The notes below the pieces were generated by a model. That model did no database searches, was not told the DNA's origin, and was given only the letters and a program-made list of their open reading frames with translations. DNA of 64,000 nucleotides, taken from Cellulomonas sp. URHD0024. GTDB taxonomy: Bacteria; Actinomycetota; Actinomycetes; Actinomycetales; Cellulomonadaceae. The position numbers and the translations under genes are program-made. Where the stretch lies: contig NZ_AUEW01000010.1 in NCBI RefSeq assembly GCF_000426185.1, positions 62,001 to 126,000 on the forward strand, in the 5' to 3' direction. Positions 36,242-45,597 of this stretch are shown here, piece by piece; within the stretch, counting starts at the first letter, position 1; every line of letters begins with the position of its first letter.

Positions 36242-37185
36242 CGCAGCGCCGAGAGGTCCACGTCCGCGGTAGCGACGAGCAGCGCGGGTCCGGCCAGCTC
36301 GACGTGGCCGCCGGGGAGCACGCTGACGCGCACCGTTCCGCCGGGCACGTCGACCAGCCAGACGTCAGGCGCACCCGCACCGGCCCAGGAACGGACCGCG
36401 AGCGCGGCGGCGCAGGCCCCCGTGCCGCACGACCGCGTCTCCCCCACGCCGCGCTCGTGCACCCGCATGCGGACGCGGCCCACGAGAGAGCCGTCGGGTG
36501 CGCGATCCTCGCCCAGCGGGACGACGAGCTCGACATTGACGCCGTTCGGCGGCACCGGGCTCACCACAGGGGCACGGGTGAGGTCGGCCCCGGTCAGCTC
36601 GTCCTCGTCCTGGAGGGCGAGCACGACGTGCGGGTTGCCGAGGTCGACGCTCAGGCCGGGGCGGGCGTCGTCGACACCGGCGACCGTCACCACGGCGTCC
36701 GACCCGGTCCCGGCGGCCTCGTCGCCGCCCGGCAGGAACCAGCGACCCATGTCCACGGCGTACCAGACGTCGTCGCCGATGCCCGCCTGCACGGGAACCC
36801 GCCGGACACGCTTGACGCCCGCGCGCGTGCCGAGGGCCAGCTCGCCGTCCGCCGCGTCCCACAGCCCGAGCCGCTCGAGGAAGGCGGCGAACACCCGGAC
36901 GCCGTTGCCGCACATCTCCGCGACGGAGCCGTCGGCGTTGCGGTAGTCCATGAACCAGCGTGCACGCGGCTCCTCCGCCAGGACGGCGGCACCCTCCGGC
37001 AGGTGCTGCGTGCCGATCACCCGGATGACGCCGTCGGCACCGAGTCCCCCGCGACGGTCGGCGAGCTCTCGGACGAGGTCGGCGGACAGGTCGAGCGCTC
37101 CCTGCCTGTCGTCGAGAAGCACGAAGTCGTTCTGCGTGCCGTGTCCCTTGGTCACGTGCAGCATCGAGGTGGCCACGGCGGTCAT
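36238..37185 (-). CDS. dapF: Diaminopimelate epimerase
   Basis: DapF converts LL- to meso-diaminopimelate for lysine and cell-wall synthesis. The 315-residue product has both catalytic cysteines, C92 (EMCGNGVRVF) and C253 (RSCGTGACA). Its ATG overlaps the miaA stop by 4 bases. Presence of dapF shows the lysine pathway is intact but does not settle whether the wall contains diaminopimelate or ornithine. Confidence 0.96.
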   Translation of the reverse strand: MTAVATSMLHVTKGHGTQNDFVLLDDRQGALDLSADLVRELADRRGGLGADGVIRVIGTQHLPEGAAVLAEEPRARWFMDYRNADGSVAEMCGNGVRVFAAFLERLGLWDAADGELALGTRAGVKRVRRVPVQAGIGDDVWYAVDMGRWFLPGGDEAAGTGSDAVVTVAGVDDARPGLSVDLGNPHVVLALQDEDELTGADLTRAPVVSPVPPNGVNVELVVPLGEDRAPDGSLVGRVRMRVHERGVGETRSCGTGACAAALAVRSWAGAGAPDVWLVDVPGGTVRVSVLPGGHVELAGPALLVATADVDLSALR

Positions 37186-38138
37186 GAGCCCAGGCTACGT
37201 CGTGGCGCGGGATCCTCGGTGGCCAGGCCGAGCTCGCCCTCGTCCGCTGCGGCGACGAGGCGCAGCGCACGCTCCACGAGCCGCGGGTCCTGCGCGTCGA
37301 GCCAGTGCACGCGCGGATCCCGTCCGAACCAGCCCATCTGCTTGCGCGCGAGGCGCCGCGTGCCGGCGGCGATGGCGTCGAAGGCCTCGTCCTGTGTGAG
37401 CTCGCCGCCCAGCATGGCAAGGATCTCTGCGTACCCGACGGCGCGCGAGGCCGTTCTGCCCAGACCGCTCGCGACCAGACTCTCGACCTCGTCGACCAGG
37501 CCACCACGCCGCATGCGCTCGACCCGACCGGCGATCCGCTCGTCCAGTACCCCTCGGTCGCAGTCGATCCCGATCTGCACCGCCGGAACCTCGTAGACGT
37601 GCTGCGGGAGCGTGGCCGAGTACGGCCGACCGGTCAGCGCGACCACCTCGAGCGCACGCACGATCCGGCGCGCGTTGCGCGGTCCGATCCCCTCGGCGGC
37701 CTGCGGGTCGACCGCTGCGAGCTCCGCGTGCAACGCCCGCGCACCCTCGGCCTCGACGCGAGCCTCCAGTGCGGCACGCACCTCGGCGTCGGTCCCGGGG
37801 AACTCCATGTGGTCGAGCAGCGCCCGCACGTACAGCCCGGAGCCGCCGACCGCCACCGACCTGTGCCCGCGCGACTCGATCTCGTCGAAGGTCGCCCGGG
37901 CGCGCTCCTGATAGTCCGCGACAGACGCGTCCTCGTGCGGGTCGAGGACGTCCAGGAGGTGGTGTTCGATCCCGCGGCGCTCGTCGAACGGCACCTTCGC
38001 GGTGCCGATGTCCATGCCGCGGTAGAGCTGCATCGCGTCGGCGTTGACGACCTCGCCCGCCAACGCCTCTGCGAGGGCGAGCCCGAGGTCCGACTTGCCG
38101 GTCGCGGTGGGCCCGACGACCGCGACGACGAGCGCCAC
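37182..38138 (-). CDS. miaA: tRNA dimethylallyltransferase
   Basis: MiaA adds the isopentenyl group to A37 of tRNAs reading codons starting with U; MiaB, encoded about 2.5 kb away, then methylthiolates it. The 318-residue product has the P-loop GPTATGKSD (9-17), NADAMQLYRGMDIGTAK and GGSGLYVRALL. It starts with GTG, sharing one base with the TAG of the upstream YbjN gene. Confidence 0.96.
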   Translation of the reverse strand: MALVVAVVGPTATGKSDLGLALAEALAGEVVNADAMQLYRGMDIGTAKVPFDERRGIEHHLLDVLDPHEDASVADYQERARATFDEIESRGHRSVAVGGSGLYVRALLDHMEFPGTDAEVRAALEARVEAEGARALHAELAAVDPQAAEGIGPRNARRIVRALEVVALTGRPYSATLPQHVYEVPAVQIGIDCDRGVLDERIAGRVERMRRGGLVDEVESLVASGLGRTASRAVGYAEILAMLGGELTQDEAFDAIAAGTRRLARKQMGWFGRDPRVHWLDAQDPRLVERALRLVAAADEGELGLATEDPAPRRSLGS

Positions 38139-38623
38139 TAGATGCTGGGCCGCGCGGGATCGCTCATGTCGATGGGCGCACTGGGCGTCTCGGGGATGAA
38201 CCGCTTGGTCATCTCACGGAAGAAGCCGAGGGACGAGCCGATGCTCGTCGACAGCTGCAGGTCGAGCTGCGCGTCGCTCACCCCGCGGTCCCACGCGATC
38301 GTGTGCTCGGTGTAGATCGCGACCTCGTCCTCGTCGGCCTTCACGTAGACCTTGGGCCAGAGCATCTGCTGGGACCACTCGTTGCACGCGATCAGCATCG
38401 TGCCGAGCTCGGAGCGCGGGACCGTGTGGCCCCAGCGACCGCGGACCTGGAAGTACGCCTTCTGGGGTCCGGTCACCATGAACCAGAACGGGTTCCCGTC
38501 CCAGGCCGCGTACAGGTCGCCGTCCTCGTCCGTGCCGTACTTCGCGCCCTGCGCATCCAGGAGGGCGGCGGCCCGCTCGATCGACAGCGGCGGGAGGGTG
38601 GGCTCGGTGTTCTCGGCAGACAT
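38138..38623 (-). CDS. YbjN domain-containing protein (copy 1)
   Basis: A 161-residue protein with a YbjN domain, a chaperone-like (type III secretion chaperone-related) fold. It shares the pattern of the two copies at 39513 and 40103: DEDGDLYAAWDGNPFWFMV, then QVRGRW and ACNEWSQQMLWPKVYV. Its role is unknown; YbjN affects motility and stress in E. coli. GAGGT lies before its ATG. First gene of the ybjN-miaA-dapF-thioredoxin operon. Confidence 0.87.
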   Translation of the reverse strand: MSAENTEPTLPPLSIERAAALLDAQGAKYGTDEDGDLYAAWDGNPFWFMVTGPQKAYFQVRGRWGHTVPRSELGTMLIACNEWSQQMLWPKVYVKADEDEVAIYTEHTIAWDRGVSDAQLDLQLSTSIGSSLGFFREMTKRFIPETPSAPIDMSDPARPSI

Positions 38624-38697
38624 CGGTACCTCGTCGGGTCAGTCCGCGGCGGCGCTGCGGGCGTTGGTGGGTACGCAGACCTTACCGGCGCCGCGGC

Positions 38698-39432
38698 TCA
38701 TGCCGGCACCGTCCAGACGAGCACCGCGTGCTGCGCGCCCAGCACGACCTCGTCCGCGAGAAGGCGCGCCTCGACCTCGAGATCGCCAGCCGCGCCGAGC
38801 AGCACCTGCCAGGGTGCCCATCCGCGGACGGCGAGCTCGGCGGCCAGACCGGGATCCGACGAGGCCAGGCGCGCCCGCGCATCCGGCTCGGCGTCTGCCA
38901 GGTCCGCCAGCAGAGCGGCGTCGTACGCCGGAGCGCGTTCGTCGTCGGCCAGCGGGGCGTCCGGTCCGTGCCGCCCACTGCCCGAGCCGACGACCACGAG
39001 GACGGTGCGCCGTTCCTCAGCGAGGGAACGGCCGAGCGCGGCGAGGGCGGTGGCTCCCGGCGCGGACGTCACCTCGACGACGCGCAGCCCCCGGTGCCGA
39101 CCCGCGCGTGAGACCAGGTGGAGGGCGACCGCACTGGCCACCGACGGCTGGTCGCGACCCGCCGAGTCGTCGTCCAGGGTGAGGGTGCGCGTCGGCCACA
39201 GCACCCGGTCGTCGGGGACCCCGGCGGCGGCGAGCGACGTGCTGACCGTCCCACCGAGGACTCGGTCCGAGAGTCCCGGGGCGACGATCACGACCACGTC
39301 GGGCTCCAGCGCCATGACCTGCGTGATCGCCTCGAGCGTCGGATCGAGGAGGCTGTGCACGGAGACTGCGGCGCCGGTGACTCCGGCCACGAGCACCGCG
39401 GTGTCGGGGATCAGCGCGGCGGCGACGAGCAT
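38698..39432 (-). CDS. LigB-like (class III extradiol dioxygenase-fold) protein of unknown function
   Basis: A 244-residue protein resembling the actinobacterial family found between miaA and miaB (Rv2728c position), related by fold to the LigB catalytic subunit of extradiol dioxygenases. Features are AAALIPDTAVLV near the start, VVVIVAPGLSDRV, VVVGSGSGRHGPDAPL and a C-terminal WQVLLGAAGD. The iron ligands of true dioxygenases are not evident. ATG 39432 follows TACCGT (39444-39439) by 6 bases, a leaderless arrangement. Confidence 0.72.
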   Translation of the reverse strand: MLVAAALIPDTAVLVAGVTGAAVSVHSLLDPTLEAITQVMALEPDVVVIVAPGLSDRVLGGTVSTSLAAAGVPDDRVLWPTRTLTLDDDSAGRDQPSVASAVALHLVSRAGRHRGLRVVEVTSAPGATALAALGRSLAEERRTVLVVVGSGSGRHGPDAPLADDERAPAYDAALLADLADAEPDARARLASSDPGLAAELAVRGWAPWQVLLGAAGDLEVEARLLADEVVLGAQHAVLVWTVPA

Positions 39433-39512
39433 GGTCCGACGGTAGCGGCCGGACGGTGGGACTCTGGTCACCCCGTCCCCCAACGTGGGCGCCCGCCGGT
39501 ATGGTCGTGCGC

Positions 39513-40106
39513 ATGAGCTCGTTCGGGGATCGTGCGCGGCGTTGGTTCCGCGGCCCGGCACGCCCGGCGCCGTCGGGTCCCGTCACCCGGATCCCGGCGG
39601 ACGACGAGGAGCTCCACGACCGCGTCGCCGAGCTCCTGGCCAAGGAGCTCGGGATCGCCGAGTCCTCGAACGACCTGCCGACCGACGTCTCCCCGGCGCG
39701 CATCGCGTCGTGGATGACCGACAACGCGTTCTCCTACTTCGTCGACAACGACGGCGATCTCGGCGGTCTGTGGCGCGGCCGGCTCTTCTACTTCTTCCTG
39801 TTCGGCGAGGACTCCGAGATCCTCCAGATCCGCGGCCAGTGGCACCGCGAGGTCGCGATCGAGCGGCTCGAAGAGGTGCTCGACATCTGCAACGAGTGGA
39901 ACGCCGACCGGATCTGGCCCAAGGCCTACGTCCGCGTCCGCGACAACGGCCGCATCCACGTGGTGTCGGAGGTGGCGACGGACCTCGAGCACGGGGCCAC
40001 CGACGCGCAGCTCAGCCAGATGCTCTTCTGCGGCCTGTCCACGGGGAGCATGTTCTTCGACGCGCTCGACGAGCGCTATCCCGACCCGGCGGGGGTCGCG
40101 CCGTGA
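39513..40106 (+). CDS. YbjN domain-containing protein (copy 2)
   Basis: A 197-residue YbjN protein with a basic head (RARRWFRGPARPAP), then VDNDGDLGGLWRGRLFYFFL, QIRGQWHREV, CNEWNADRIWPKAYVRV and a C-terminal GLSTGSMFF. I start at ATG 39513 because TATGGT (39500-39505) lies 7 bases upstream; ATG 39501 lies inside that box. The stop overlaps the next YbjN start (GTGA), so copies 2 and 3 form a coupled pair. Confidence 0.85.
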   Translation: MSSFGDRARRWFRGPARPAPSGPVTRIPADDEELHDRVAELLAKELGIAESSNDLPTDVSPARIASWMTDNAFSYFVDNDGDLGGLWRGRLFYFFLFGEDSEILQIRGQWHREVAIERLEEVLDICNEWNADRIWPKAYVRVRDNGRIHVVSEVATDLEHGATDAQLSQMLFCGLSTGSMFFDALDERYPDPAGVAP

Positions 40107-40624
40107 GCGGCCCGGGCTGGCTGCTACGGGTCCTGGGTGGCCTGCCCAAGCCGACCAAGCGACCGATCCCCGGCGACGAGCCGCCGCTCCCGCTGACGCG
40201 CGAGCGCATCGCGGACTACCTGGTCGGCCGCGGGTACCGGTTCGTGGTGGACGACGACGGTGACCTCACCGGCACCTGGGACGGCAGCCGGTTCTGGTTC
40301 CTCATGCTCGGCGAGCAGCAGGAGATCCTCCAGGTCCGGGGCCGCTGGCACCGCAGCCTTCCGCTCGACCAGCGCGCCGCGACCGCCCTGGCCGTCAACG
40401 ACTGGAACCGCGAGCGGATCTGGCCGAAGGCCTACCTGCGCGAGGAAGAGGGCGTCCTCGCGCTCTACAGCGAGGTCTCGGCGGACTTCGAGCCCGGCGT
40501 CACGGACATCCAGCTCGCTCAGCTGCTCGCCTGCGGACTGGGCACCGGCGTGCAGATGTTCTCGACCTTGGACGCCCTGCTCCCCCACGACGACGTGACG
40601 CCGCCGGACGTCCCCGACAACTAG
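40103..40624 (+). CDS. YbjN domain-containing protein (copy 3)
   Basis: A 173-residue YbjN protein, clearly paralogous to copy 2: [45 protein letters not shown] and a C-terminal [13 protein letters not shown] start overlapping copy 2. Its TAG and the TAG of the convergent miaB share the four bases CTAG (40621-40624). Confidence 0.87.
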   Translation: MSGPGWLLRVLGGLPKPTKRPIPGDEPPLPLTRERIADYLVGRGYRFVVDDDGDLTGTWDGSRFWFLMLGEQQEILQVRGRWHRSLPLDQRAATALAVNDWNRERIWPKAYLREEEGVLALYSEVSADFEPGVTDIQLAQLLACGLGTGVQMFSTLDALLPHDDVTPPDVPDN

Positions 40625-42171
40625 CGGATCGACGGCAACCCGAGCACGACCGGCCCGGTGGGTCCACCCGTACCGCACGCGTCGCCGCCGCCACCGTGGC
40701 TGTGGTCGTCGCCCGAACGTCGATCCCAGGCATCGCCCGCGCGGGTGCGTCGGACCTCGAATCGGCCACCATCATCAGCCGCCGAGTCCGCGACGAGGTG
40801 GTAGGGCGCCGCGTAGGTGACGTCTACGCGCACCAGGTCGCCCGGTCGCGGTACCTCGCCGGACTCCCGAAGGGCGAAGTGCACCAGGCGGTTGTCGGCC
40901 GAACGGCCCGTGAGCCGGTGCGACGCACCGTCCTTGCGGCCCTCCGCCTCGGCCACCAGGACCTCGACGGTGCGGCCGACCTGCAGCTGGTTCCCCTCGA
41001 GCGAGATCCGGTCCTGCAGCGCTGCGAGCCGGACGTAGCGCTCCTGGACGACGGCCTTGGGCAGCTCGCCGGGCAGGTCGAACGCGGGGGTGCCCGGCCG
41101 CGGGGAGTACTGGAACGTGAACGCCGAGGAGAACCGGGAGGCCTCGACCACCCGCAGCGTCTCCTGGAAGTCCTCCTCCGTCTCCCCCGGGAACCCCACG
41201 ATGATGTCCGTGGTGATCGCGGCGTCCGGCATCGCCTGGCGCACGCGGTCGAGGATGCCGAGGAACGTGTCCGACCGGTACGAGCGACGCATCGCGCGCA
41301 GGATGCGGTCCGAACCCGACTGCAACGGCATGTGGAGCTGCGGCATCACGGTCGGCGTCTGCGCCATCGCCTCGATGACGTCGTCGGTGAAGGCGGCGGG
41401 GTGCGGCGAGGTGAACCGCAACCGCTCGAGGCCCTCGATGGCGCCGGCCGCGCGCAGGAGCTTGGCGAACGCACCCCGGTCACCGAAACCGACGCCGTAG
41501 GAGTTCACGTTCTGCCCGAGCAGCGTCACCTCGACCGCGCCCTGTCCGACGAGCGCCTCGACCTCGGCGAGGACCTCGCCCGGGCGACGGTCGCGCTCCT
41601 TGCCCCGCAGGTGGGGGACGATGCAGAAGGTGCAGGTGTTGTTGCAGCCGACGCTGATCGACACCCAGCCCGCGTAGACGGACTCCCGCCGCGTCGGGAG
41701 GGTCGACGGGAAGACCTTGAGGGACTCCTCGATCTCGACCTGCGCCTCGGCGTTGTGCCTCGCCCGCTCGAGCAGCACCGGCAGGACGTCGAGGTTGTGG
41801 GTCCCGAAGACCACGTCCACCCACGGCGCCCGGTCGACGATCCCCGCACGGTCCTTCTGTGCGAGGCACCCGCCCACGGCGATCTGCATCCCCGGACGGG
41901 CTCGTTTGACGGCGGCCAGCCGGCCCAGGTTCCCGTAGAGCTTGTCGGCCGCGTTCTCACGGACCGCGCACGTGTTGATGACGACCACATCGGCGTCCTC
42001 GGTGGCAGCGGCGGCCGGGCTCGCGGCCACGTACCCCGCCTGCTCGAGCATGCCCGCCATGTGCTCCGAGTCGTGCACGTTCATCTGGCAGCCGAGCGTC
42101 TTGACGACGTACGTACGCGCGCCGGAGTCGCCGAACGTGTCGTCGGCGGTGGGCAGCAGGCTGGTCGGCAT
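40621..42171 (-). CDS. miaB: tRNA-2-methylthio-N6-dimethylallyladenosine synthase
   Basis: MiaB is a radical-SAM enzyme that adds the methylthio group to i6A37. The 516-residue product has the N-terminal cluster cysteines C28, C68 and C102, the radical-SAM CxxxCxxC at C176, C180 and C183 (GCNNTCTFC), and a C-terminal TRAM domain. A glycine- and histidine-rich tail of about 40 residues follows. Start ATG 42171; TACCCT (42185-42180) lies 8 bases upstream, so a leaderless start (or GTG 42174) is likely. Confidence 0.95.
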   Translation of the reverse strand: MPTSLLPTADDTFGDSGARTYVVKTLGCQMNVHDSEHMAGMLEQAGYVAASPAAAATEDADVVVINTCAVRENAADKLYGNLGRLAAVKRARPGMQIAVGGCLAQKDRAGIVDRAPWVDVVFGTHNLDVLPVLLERARHNAEAQVEIEESLKVFPSTLPTRRESVYAGWVSISVGCNNTCTFCIVPHLRGKERDRRPGEVLAEVEALVGQGAVEVTLLGQNVNSYGVGFGDRGAFAKLLRAAGAIEGLERLRFTSPHPAAFTDDVIEAMAQTPTVMPQLHMPLQSGSDRILRAMRRSYRSDTFLGILDRVRQAMPDAAITTDIIVGFPGETEEDFQETLRVVEASRFSSAFTFQYSPRPGTPAFDLPGELPKAVVQERYVRLAALQDRISLEGNQLQVGRTVEVLVAEAEGRKDGASHRLTGRSADNRLVHFALRESGEVPRPGDLVRVDVTYAAPYHLVADSAADDGGRFEVRRTRAGDAWDRRSGDDHSHGGGGDACGTGGPTGPVVLGLPSIR

Positions 42172-42251
42172 CACGGCCAAGGGTACGACCGCGGCGAGCA
42201 GGGCCGAATTCCCGTCATGCGCAACCGCGCATACCCGACTAGGTTGACCGG

Positions 42252-43028
42252 ATGGTGGACCTCTCGGCCGCACCGACGGCGTCACATACCGCCGACGCGC
42301 TGGTCTCACTACAGGGCGTCGACAAGTACTTCGGGTCCTTGCACGTGCTCCAGAACATCGACCTCACCGTGGCTCGCGGTGAGGTCGTCGTCATCATCGG
42401 CCCGTCAGGCAGCGGCAAGTCGACTCTCTGCCGCACCATCAACCGCCTGGAGACGATCGACGCTGGCGTGATCGAGGTGGACGGCAAGGCACTCCCGCAG
42501 GAAGGCCGAGCGCTCGCCCGGCTCCGGGCGGACGTCGGGATGGTGTTCCAGTCCTTCAACCTGTTCGCGCACATGACCGTGCTCCAGAACGTCGTGCTCG
42601 GCCAGGTCAAGGCCCGGGGCGTGAAGACCTCCGCCGCGCGGACCACCGCCATGCAGCTGCTCGAGCGGGTGGGCGTCGCCGACCAGGCCGACAAGCTGCC
42701 CGCGCAGCTCTCGGGTGGTCAGCAGCAGCGCGTCGCGATCGCCCGCGCTCTGGCCATGCAGCCCAAGGTCATGCTCTTCGACGAACCGACCTCGGCGCTC
42801 GACCCGGAGATGATCAACGAGGTCCTCGACGTCATGGTCGGGCTCGCCCGTGACGGGATGACGATGCTCGTCGTCACGCACGAGATGGGCTTCGCCCGGC
42901 GCGCCGCGCACCGCGTGGTGTTCATGGACGCGGGCCAGATCGTCGAGGAGTCGGAACCCGAGACGTTCTTCACCGCGCCGACGAGCGCCCGCGCCCGCGA
43001 CTTCCTCGCCAAGATCCTCTCCCACTGA
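42252..43028 (+). CDS. gluA: Glutamate ABC transporter ATP-binding protein
   Basis: The 258-residue ATPase of a polar amino-acid importer: Walker [10 protein letters not shown] (50-58), signature LSGGQQQR, Walker [13 protein letters not shown] and switch His in VVTHEM. It heads the gluABCD operon; glutamate as substrate is inferred from the gene set and from the same order near recA/miaB in corynebacteria. ATG 42252 follows TAGGTT (42240-42245) by 6 bases, a leaderless arrangement. Confidence 0.92.
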   Translation: MVDLSAAPTASHTADALVSLQGVDKYFGSLHVLQNIDLTVARGEVVVIIGPSGSGKSTLCRTINRLETIDAGVIEVDGKALPQEGRALARLRADVGMVFQSFNLFAHMTVLQNVVLGQVKARGVKTSAARTTAMQLLERVGVADQADKLPAQLSGGQQQRVAIARALAMQPKVMLFDEPTSALDPEMINEVLDVMVGLARDGMTMLVVTHEMGFARRAAHRVVFMDAGQIVEESEPETFFTAPTSARARDFLAKILSH

Positions 43029-43106
43029 CACCTTCCTCCAGAGTCCGGCCACACCCACAGACCCGAAACGACACCGCAGGAACACACACAACAAAGGGGA
43101 CCCAGG

Positions 43107-43973
43107 ATGCGTACAGGACGAGTGGTCACGGCCCTGGCAGCGGCGGCGATGCTCTCACTGAGCGGCTGCTCCAGCAGTGACGACGACGATGCCGACTCCG
43201 GCTCGACGGGAGGGGCGTCCGAGAGCAGCGGCGGCGCGCAGGGCACCGTCCGCATCGGCATCAAGTTCGACCAACCGGGCCTCGGGTTCAAGGACGGCGA
43301 CGAGTACACGGGGTTCGACGTCGACGTCGCCAGGTATGTGGCGAACGAGCTCGGGTACGGCGAGGACCAGATCGAGTTCGTCCAGTCGCCGTCCGCTCAG
43401 CGCGAGAACCTGCTCGAGACCGGTCAGGTCGACATGATCTTCGCGACGTACTCGATCACCGACAAGCGCAAGGAGGTCGTCTCGTTCGGCGGCCCCTACT
43501 TCGTCGCCGGGCAGGACCTGCTCGTCGCGGCGGACGACGACTCGATCAAGGGCCCCGAGGACCTCGAGGGCAAGAACCTCTGCTCCGTCACCGGCTCGAC
43601 CTCCGCGCAGCGCATCAAGGACGAGTACGCGACGGGCACCAACCTGCTCGAGCAGCCGGGGTACGCCGAGTGCGTCACGGCCCTGACGGCTGGGTCGGTC
43701 GACGCCGTCACGACGGACGACATCATCCTGGCCGGTCTGGCCGCGGTGCCCGCGAACAAGGGCAAGGTCAAGGTCGTCGGCAACCCGTTCTCCGAGGAGA
43801 ACTACGGGGTCGGCCTGCCCAAGGACAGCGACAAGTGCGAGGCGATCAACACCGCGATCAAGAAGATGATCGAGGACGGCACCTGGGACGAGCTCCTCGC
43901 CGACAACGTCGGCGCGTCGGGCTACAAGGCGAACACGGACCTGAATCCGCCGAAGCCGGCCGCCTGCAGCTGA
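43107..43973 (+). CDS. gluB: Glutamate ABC transporter substrate-binding lipoprotein
   Basis: A 288-residue type II periplasmic-binding-fold lipoprotein: signal peptide with lipobox SLSGC (C21), a serine/aspartate-rich linker, then the SBP_bac_3 domain (GFDVDVARYVANELGY, SVTGSTSAQRIKD). Anchored outside the membrane, it delivers substrate to GluCD. An AAAGGGGA ribosome site precedes the ATG. A strong hairpin follows before gluC. Confidence 0.93.
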   Translation: MRTGRVVTALAAAAMLSLSGCSSSDDDDADSGSTGGASESSGGAQGTVRIGIKFDQPGLGFKDGDEYTGFDVDVARYVANELGYGEDQIEFVQSPSAQRENLLETGQVDMIFATYSITDKRKEVVSFGGPYFVAGQDLLVAADDDSIKGPEDLEGKNLCSVTGSTSAQRIKDEYATGTNLLEQPGYAECVTALTAGSVDAVTTDDIILAGLAAVPANKGKVKVVGNPFSEENYGVGLPKDSDKCEAINTAIKKMIEDGTWDELLADNVGASGYKANTDLNPPKPAACS

Positions 43974-43980
43974 CCGCCCC

Positions 43981-44015
43981 ACGTCCCGGAGGCCCGCCCG
44001 GGGCCTCCGGGACGT
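43981..44015 (+). terminator. Attenuating hairpin between gluB and gluC
   Basis: A perfect 14-bp stem (43981-43994 with 44002-44015) and a 7-base loop, 5 bases after the gluB stop and 21 bases before gluC. It fits the usual arrangement that keeps binding-protein mRNA more abundant than permease mRNA. Confidence 0.8.
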
Positions 44016-44036
44016 CTGCGCCCGAGAGGAGTGCCG

Positions 44037-44726
44037 GTGGACGACGGGTACCTGCAGCAGTACGTGTCCCTGTTCGAGGAGTTCGACGTCATCGGCGCCT
44101 TCTGGGTGAACATCCAGCTCACCGTGTACGCCGGGATCCTCGGCCTCGTCCTCGGCACCGTGCTGGCCACCATGCGCATCTCCCCCGTCCCGAGCCTGCG
44201 CTGGGCCGGGTCCGCCTACGTCACCGTGTTCCGGAACACCCCGCTCACGATCATCATGGTGTTCTGCGTGCTCGGGCTCTGGGGTCAGCTCGGCTGGACG
44301 CTGTCACCGGACTTCACGACGAACTTCTTCCGGTTCGCGGTCGTCGCCCTGACCGTCTACCACGCCGCCTTCTTCTGCGAGGCGCTGCGTTCGGGCGTCA
44401 ACACGGTGCCGATCGGTCAGGCCGAGGCCGCCCGCGCGATCGGGCTGAGCTTCCTCCCGGCTGCGCGTCTCGTGATCCTGCCCCAGGCGTTCCGCGGGTC
44501 AGTCGCACCGCTCGGCAACGTCCTGATCGCCCTCATCAAGAACTCGACCGTCGCGGCCGCGGCCGGCGTCGCCGAGGCTGCCGGCCTGATGAAGACCATG
44601 ATCGAGTTCCGACCCGACGTCATCCTCGCGATCTTCCTGACCTTCGCCTTCGGCTTCGTCGTTCTCGTCGTCCCCGTCGGGATGGCGACCACGGCACTGT
44701 CGCGACGACTGGCGGTCGTCCGATGA
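44037..44726 (+). CDS. gluC: Glutamate ABC transporter permease
   Basis: A 229-residue His/Glu/Gln/Arg-type permease with five predicted helices and the EAA loop (RSGVNTVPIGQAEAARAIGL). I use GTG 44037 since AGAGGA ends 6 bases upstream; GTG 44031 would be too close. Its stop overlaps the gluD ATG by 4 bases. Confidence 0.92.
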   Translation: MDDGYLQQYVSLFEEFDVIGAFWVNIQLTVYAGILGLVLGTVLATMRISPVPSLRWAGSAYVTVFRNTPLTIIMVFCVLGLWGQLGWTLSPDFTTNFFRFAVVALTVYHAAFFCEALRSGVNTVPIGQAEAARAIGLSFLPAARLVILPQAFRGSVAPLGNVLIALIKNSTVAAAAGVAEAAGLMKTMIEFRPDVILAIFLTFAFGFVVLVVPVGMATTALSRRLAVVR

Positions 44727-45589
44727 CCGACTCCCCGCTCTTCGACACCCCCGGACCGCGGGCACGGCGCCGGATGCTCTGGATGAACATCGTCGGCGCG
44801 CTTGTCGTCGCCGGCATCGGGTTCCTGGTGCTGCGCGCGTTCGCGGCCAAGGGACAGCTCGACGCCGACCTCTGGAACCCGTTCGTCGGTTCGCGTGCCT
44901 GGGAGAACTTCCTCCTGCCCGGACTCAAGGACACGCTCAAGGCCGCGGGCATCTCGATCGTGACCGCGAGCATCTTCGGGATCGTGTTCGGCATCGGCCG
45001 GCTCTCCCGCTCGTCGCTCGTGCGCCGTGTCAGCGGCGCGATCGTCGAGTTCTTCCGGGCCGTCCCGGTCCTGCTGATGATGATCTTCTTCTACCTCGGC
45101 ATCGCGCGCCTGCACGTAGTCGAGCCGGCCGATCTGCCCCTGGTCGCGGTCGTGCTCGGGCTGACGTTCTACAACGGCTCCGTCTTCGCCGAGCTCATCC
45201 GGTCCGGCGTCCACAGCCTGCCGCGCGGTCAGCGCGAGGCGGCCCTCGCCGTCGGCCTGCGACCGACACAGTCGCTCCGGCTGATCGAGGTGCCCCAGGC
45301 GCTCATCGCCATGCTTCCGGCCATCGCGAGCCAGCTGGTCGTCATCCTCAAGGACACCGCGCTCGGCTCGATCATCACGTATCCGGACCTGCTCGACGCC
45401 GCCCGTCGGCTCGGATCGGGCGACGGCAACATCCTGCAGGCGCTGATGATCGCCGCAGGAATGTTCATCGTCATCAACTACGCGCTGACCCGCCTGGCGG
45501 GCCGCCTGGCGCGGCGGGTCGGCGGCCGGACCGCTGGCCGGCCACGCGCCGAGGCCCCCGGCCTCGCCGTCGGACCCGGGGCGACGTGA
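44723..45589 (+). CDS. gluD: Glutamate ABC transporter permease
   Basis: A 288-residue permease, the partner of GluC, with the EAA loop (RSGVHSLPRGQREAALAVGL). It has an extra N-terminal helix (about 19-40) before the usual five. Near its 3' end, inside the coding region, CGAGGCC-CCC-GGCCTCG (45550-45566) could act as the operon terminator, because only 8 bases separate the gene from convergent rny. Confidence 0.92.
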   Translation: MTDSPLFDTPGPRARRRMLWMNIVGALVVAGIGFLVLRAFAAKGQLDADLWNPFVGSRAWENFLLPGLKDTLKAAGISIVTASIFGIVFGIGRLSRSSLVRRVSGAIVEFFRAVPVLLMMIFFYLGIARLHVVEPADLPLVAVVLGLTFYNGSVFAELIRSGVHSLPRGQREAALAVGLRPTQSLRLIEVPQALIAMLPAIASQLVVILKDTALGSIITYPDLLDAARRLGSGDGNILQALMIAAGMFIVINYALTRLAGRLARRVGGRTAGRPRAEAPGLAVGPGAT

Positions 45590-45597
45590 CCTCTCGG

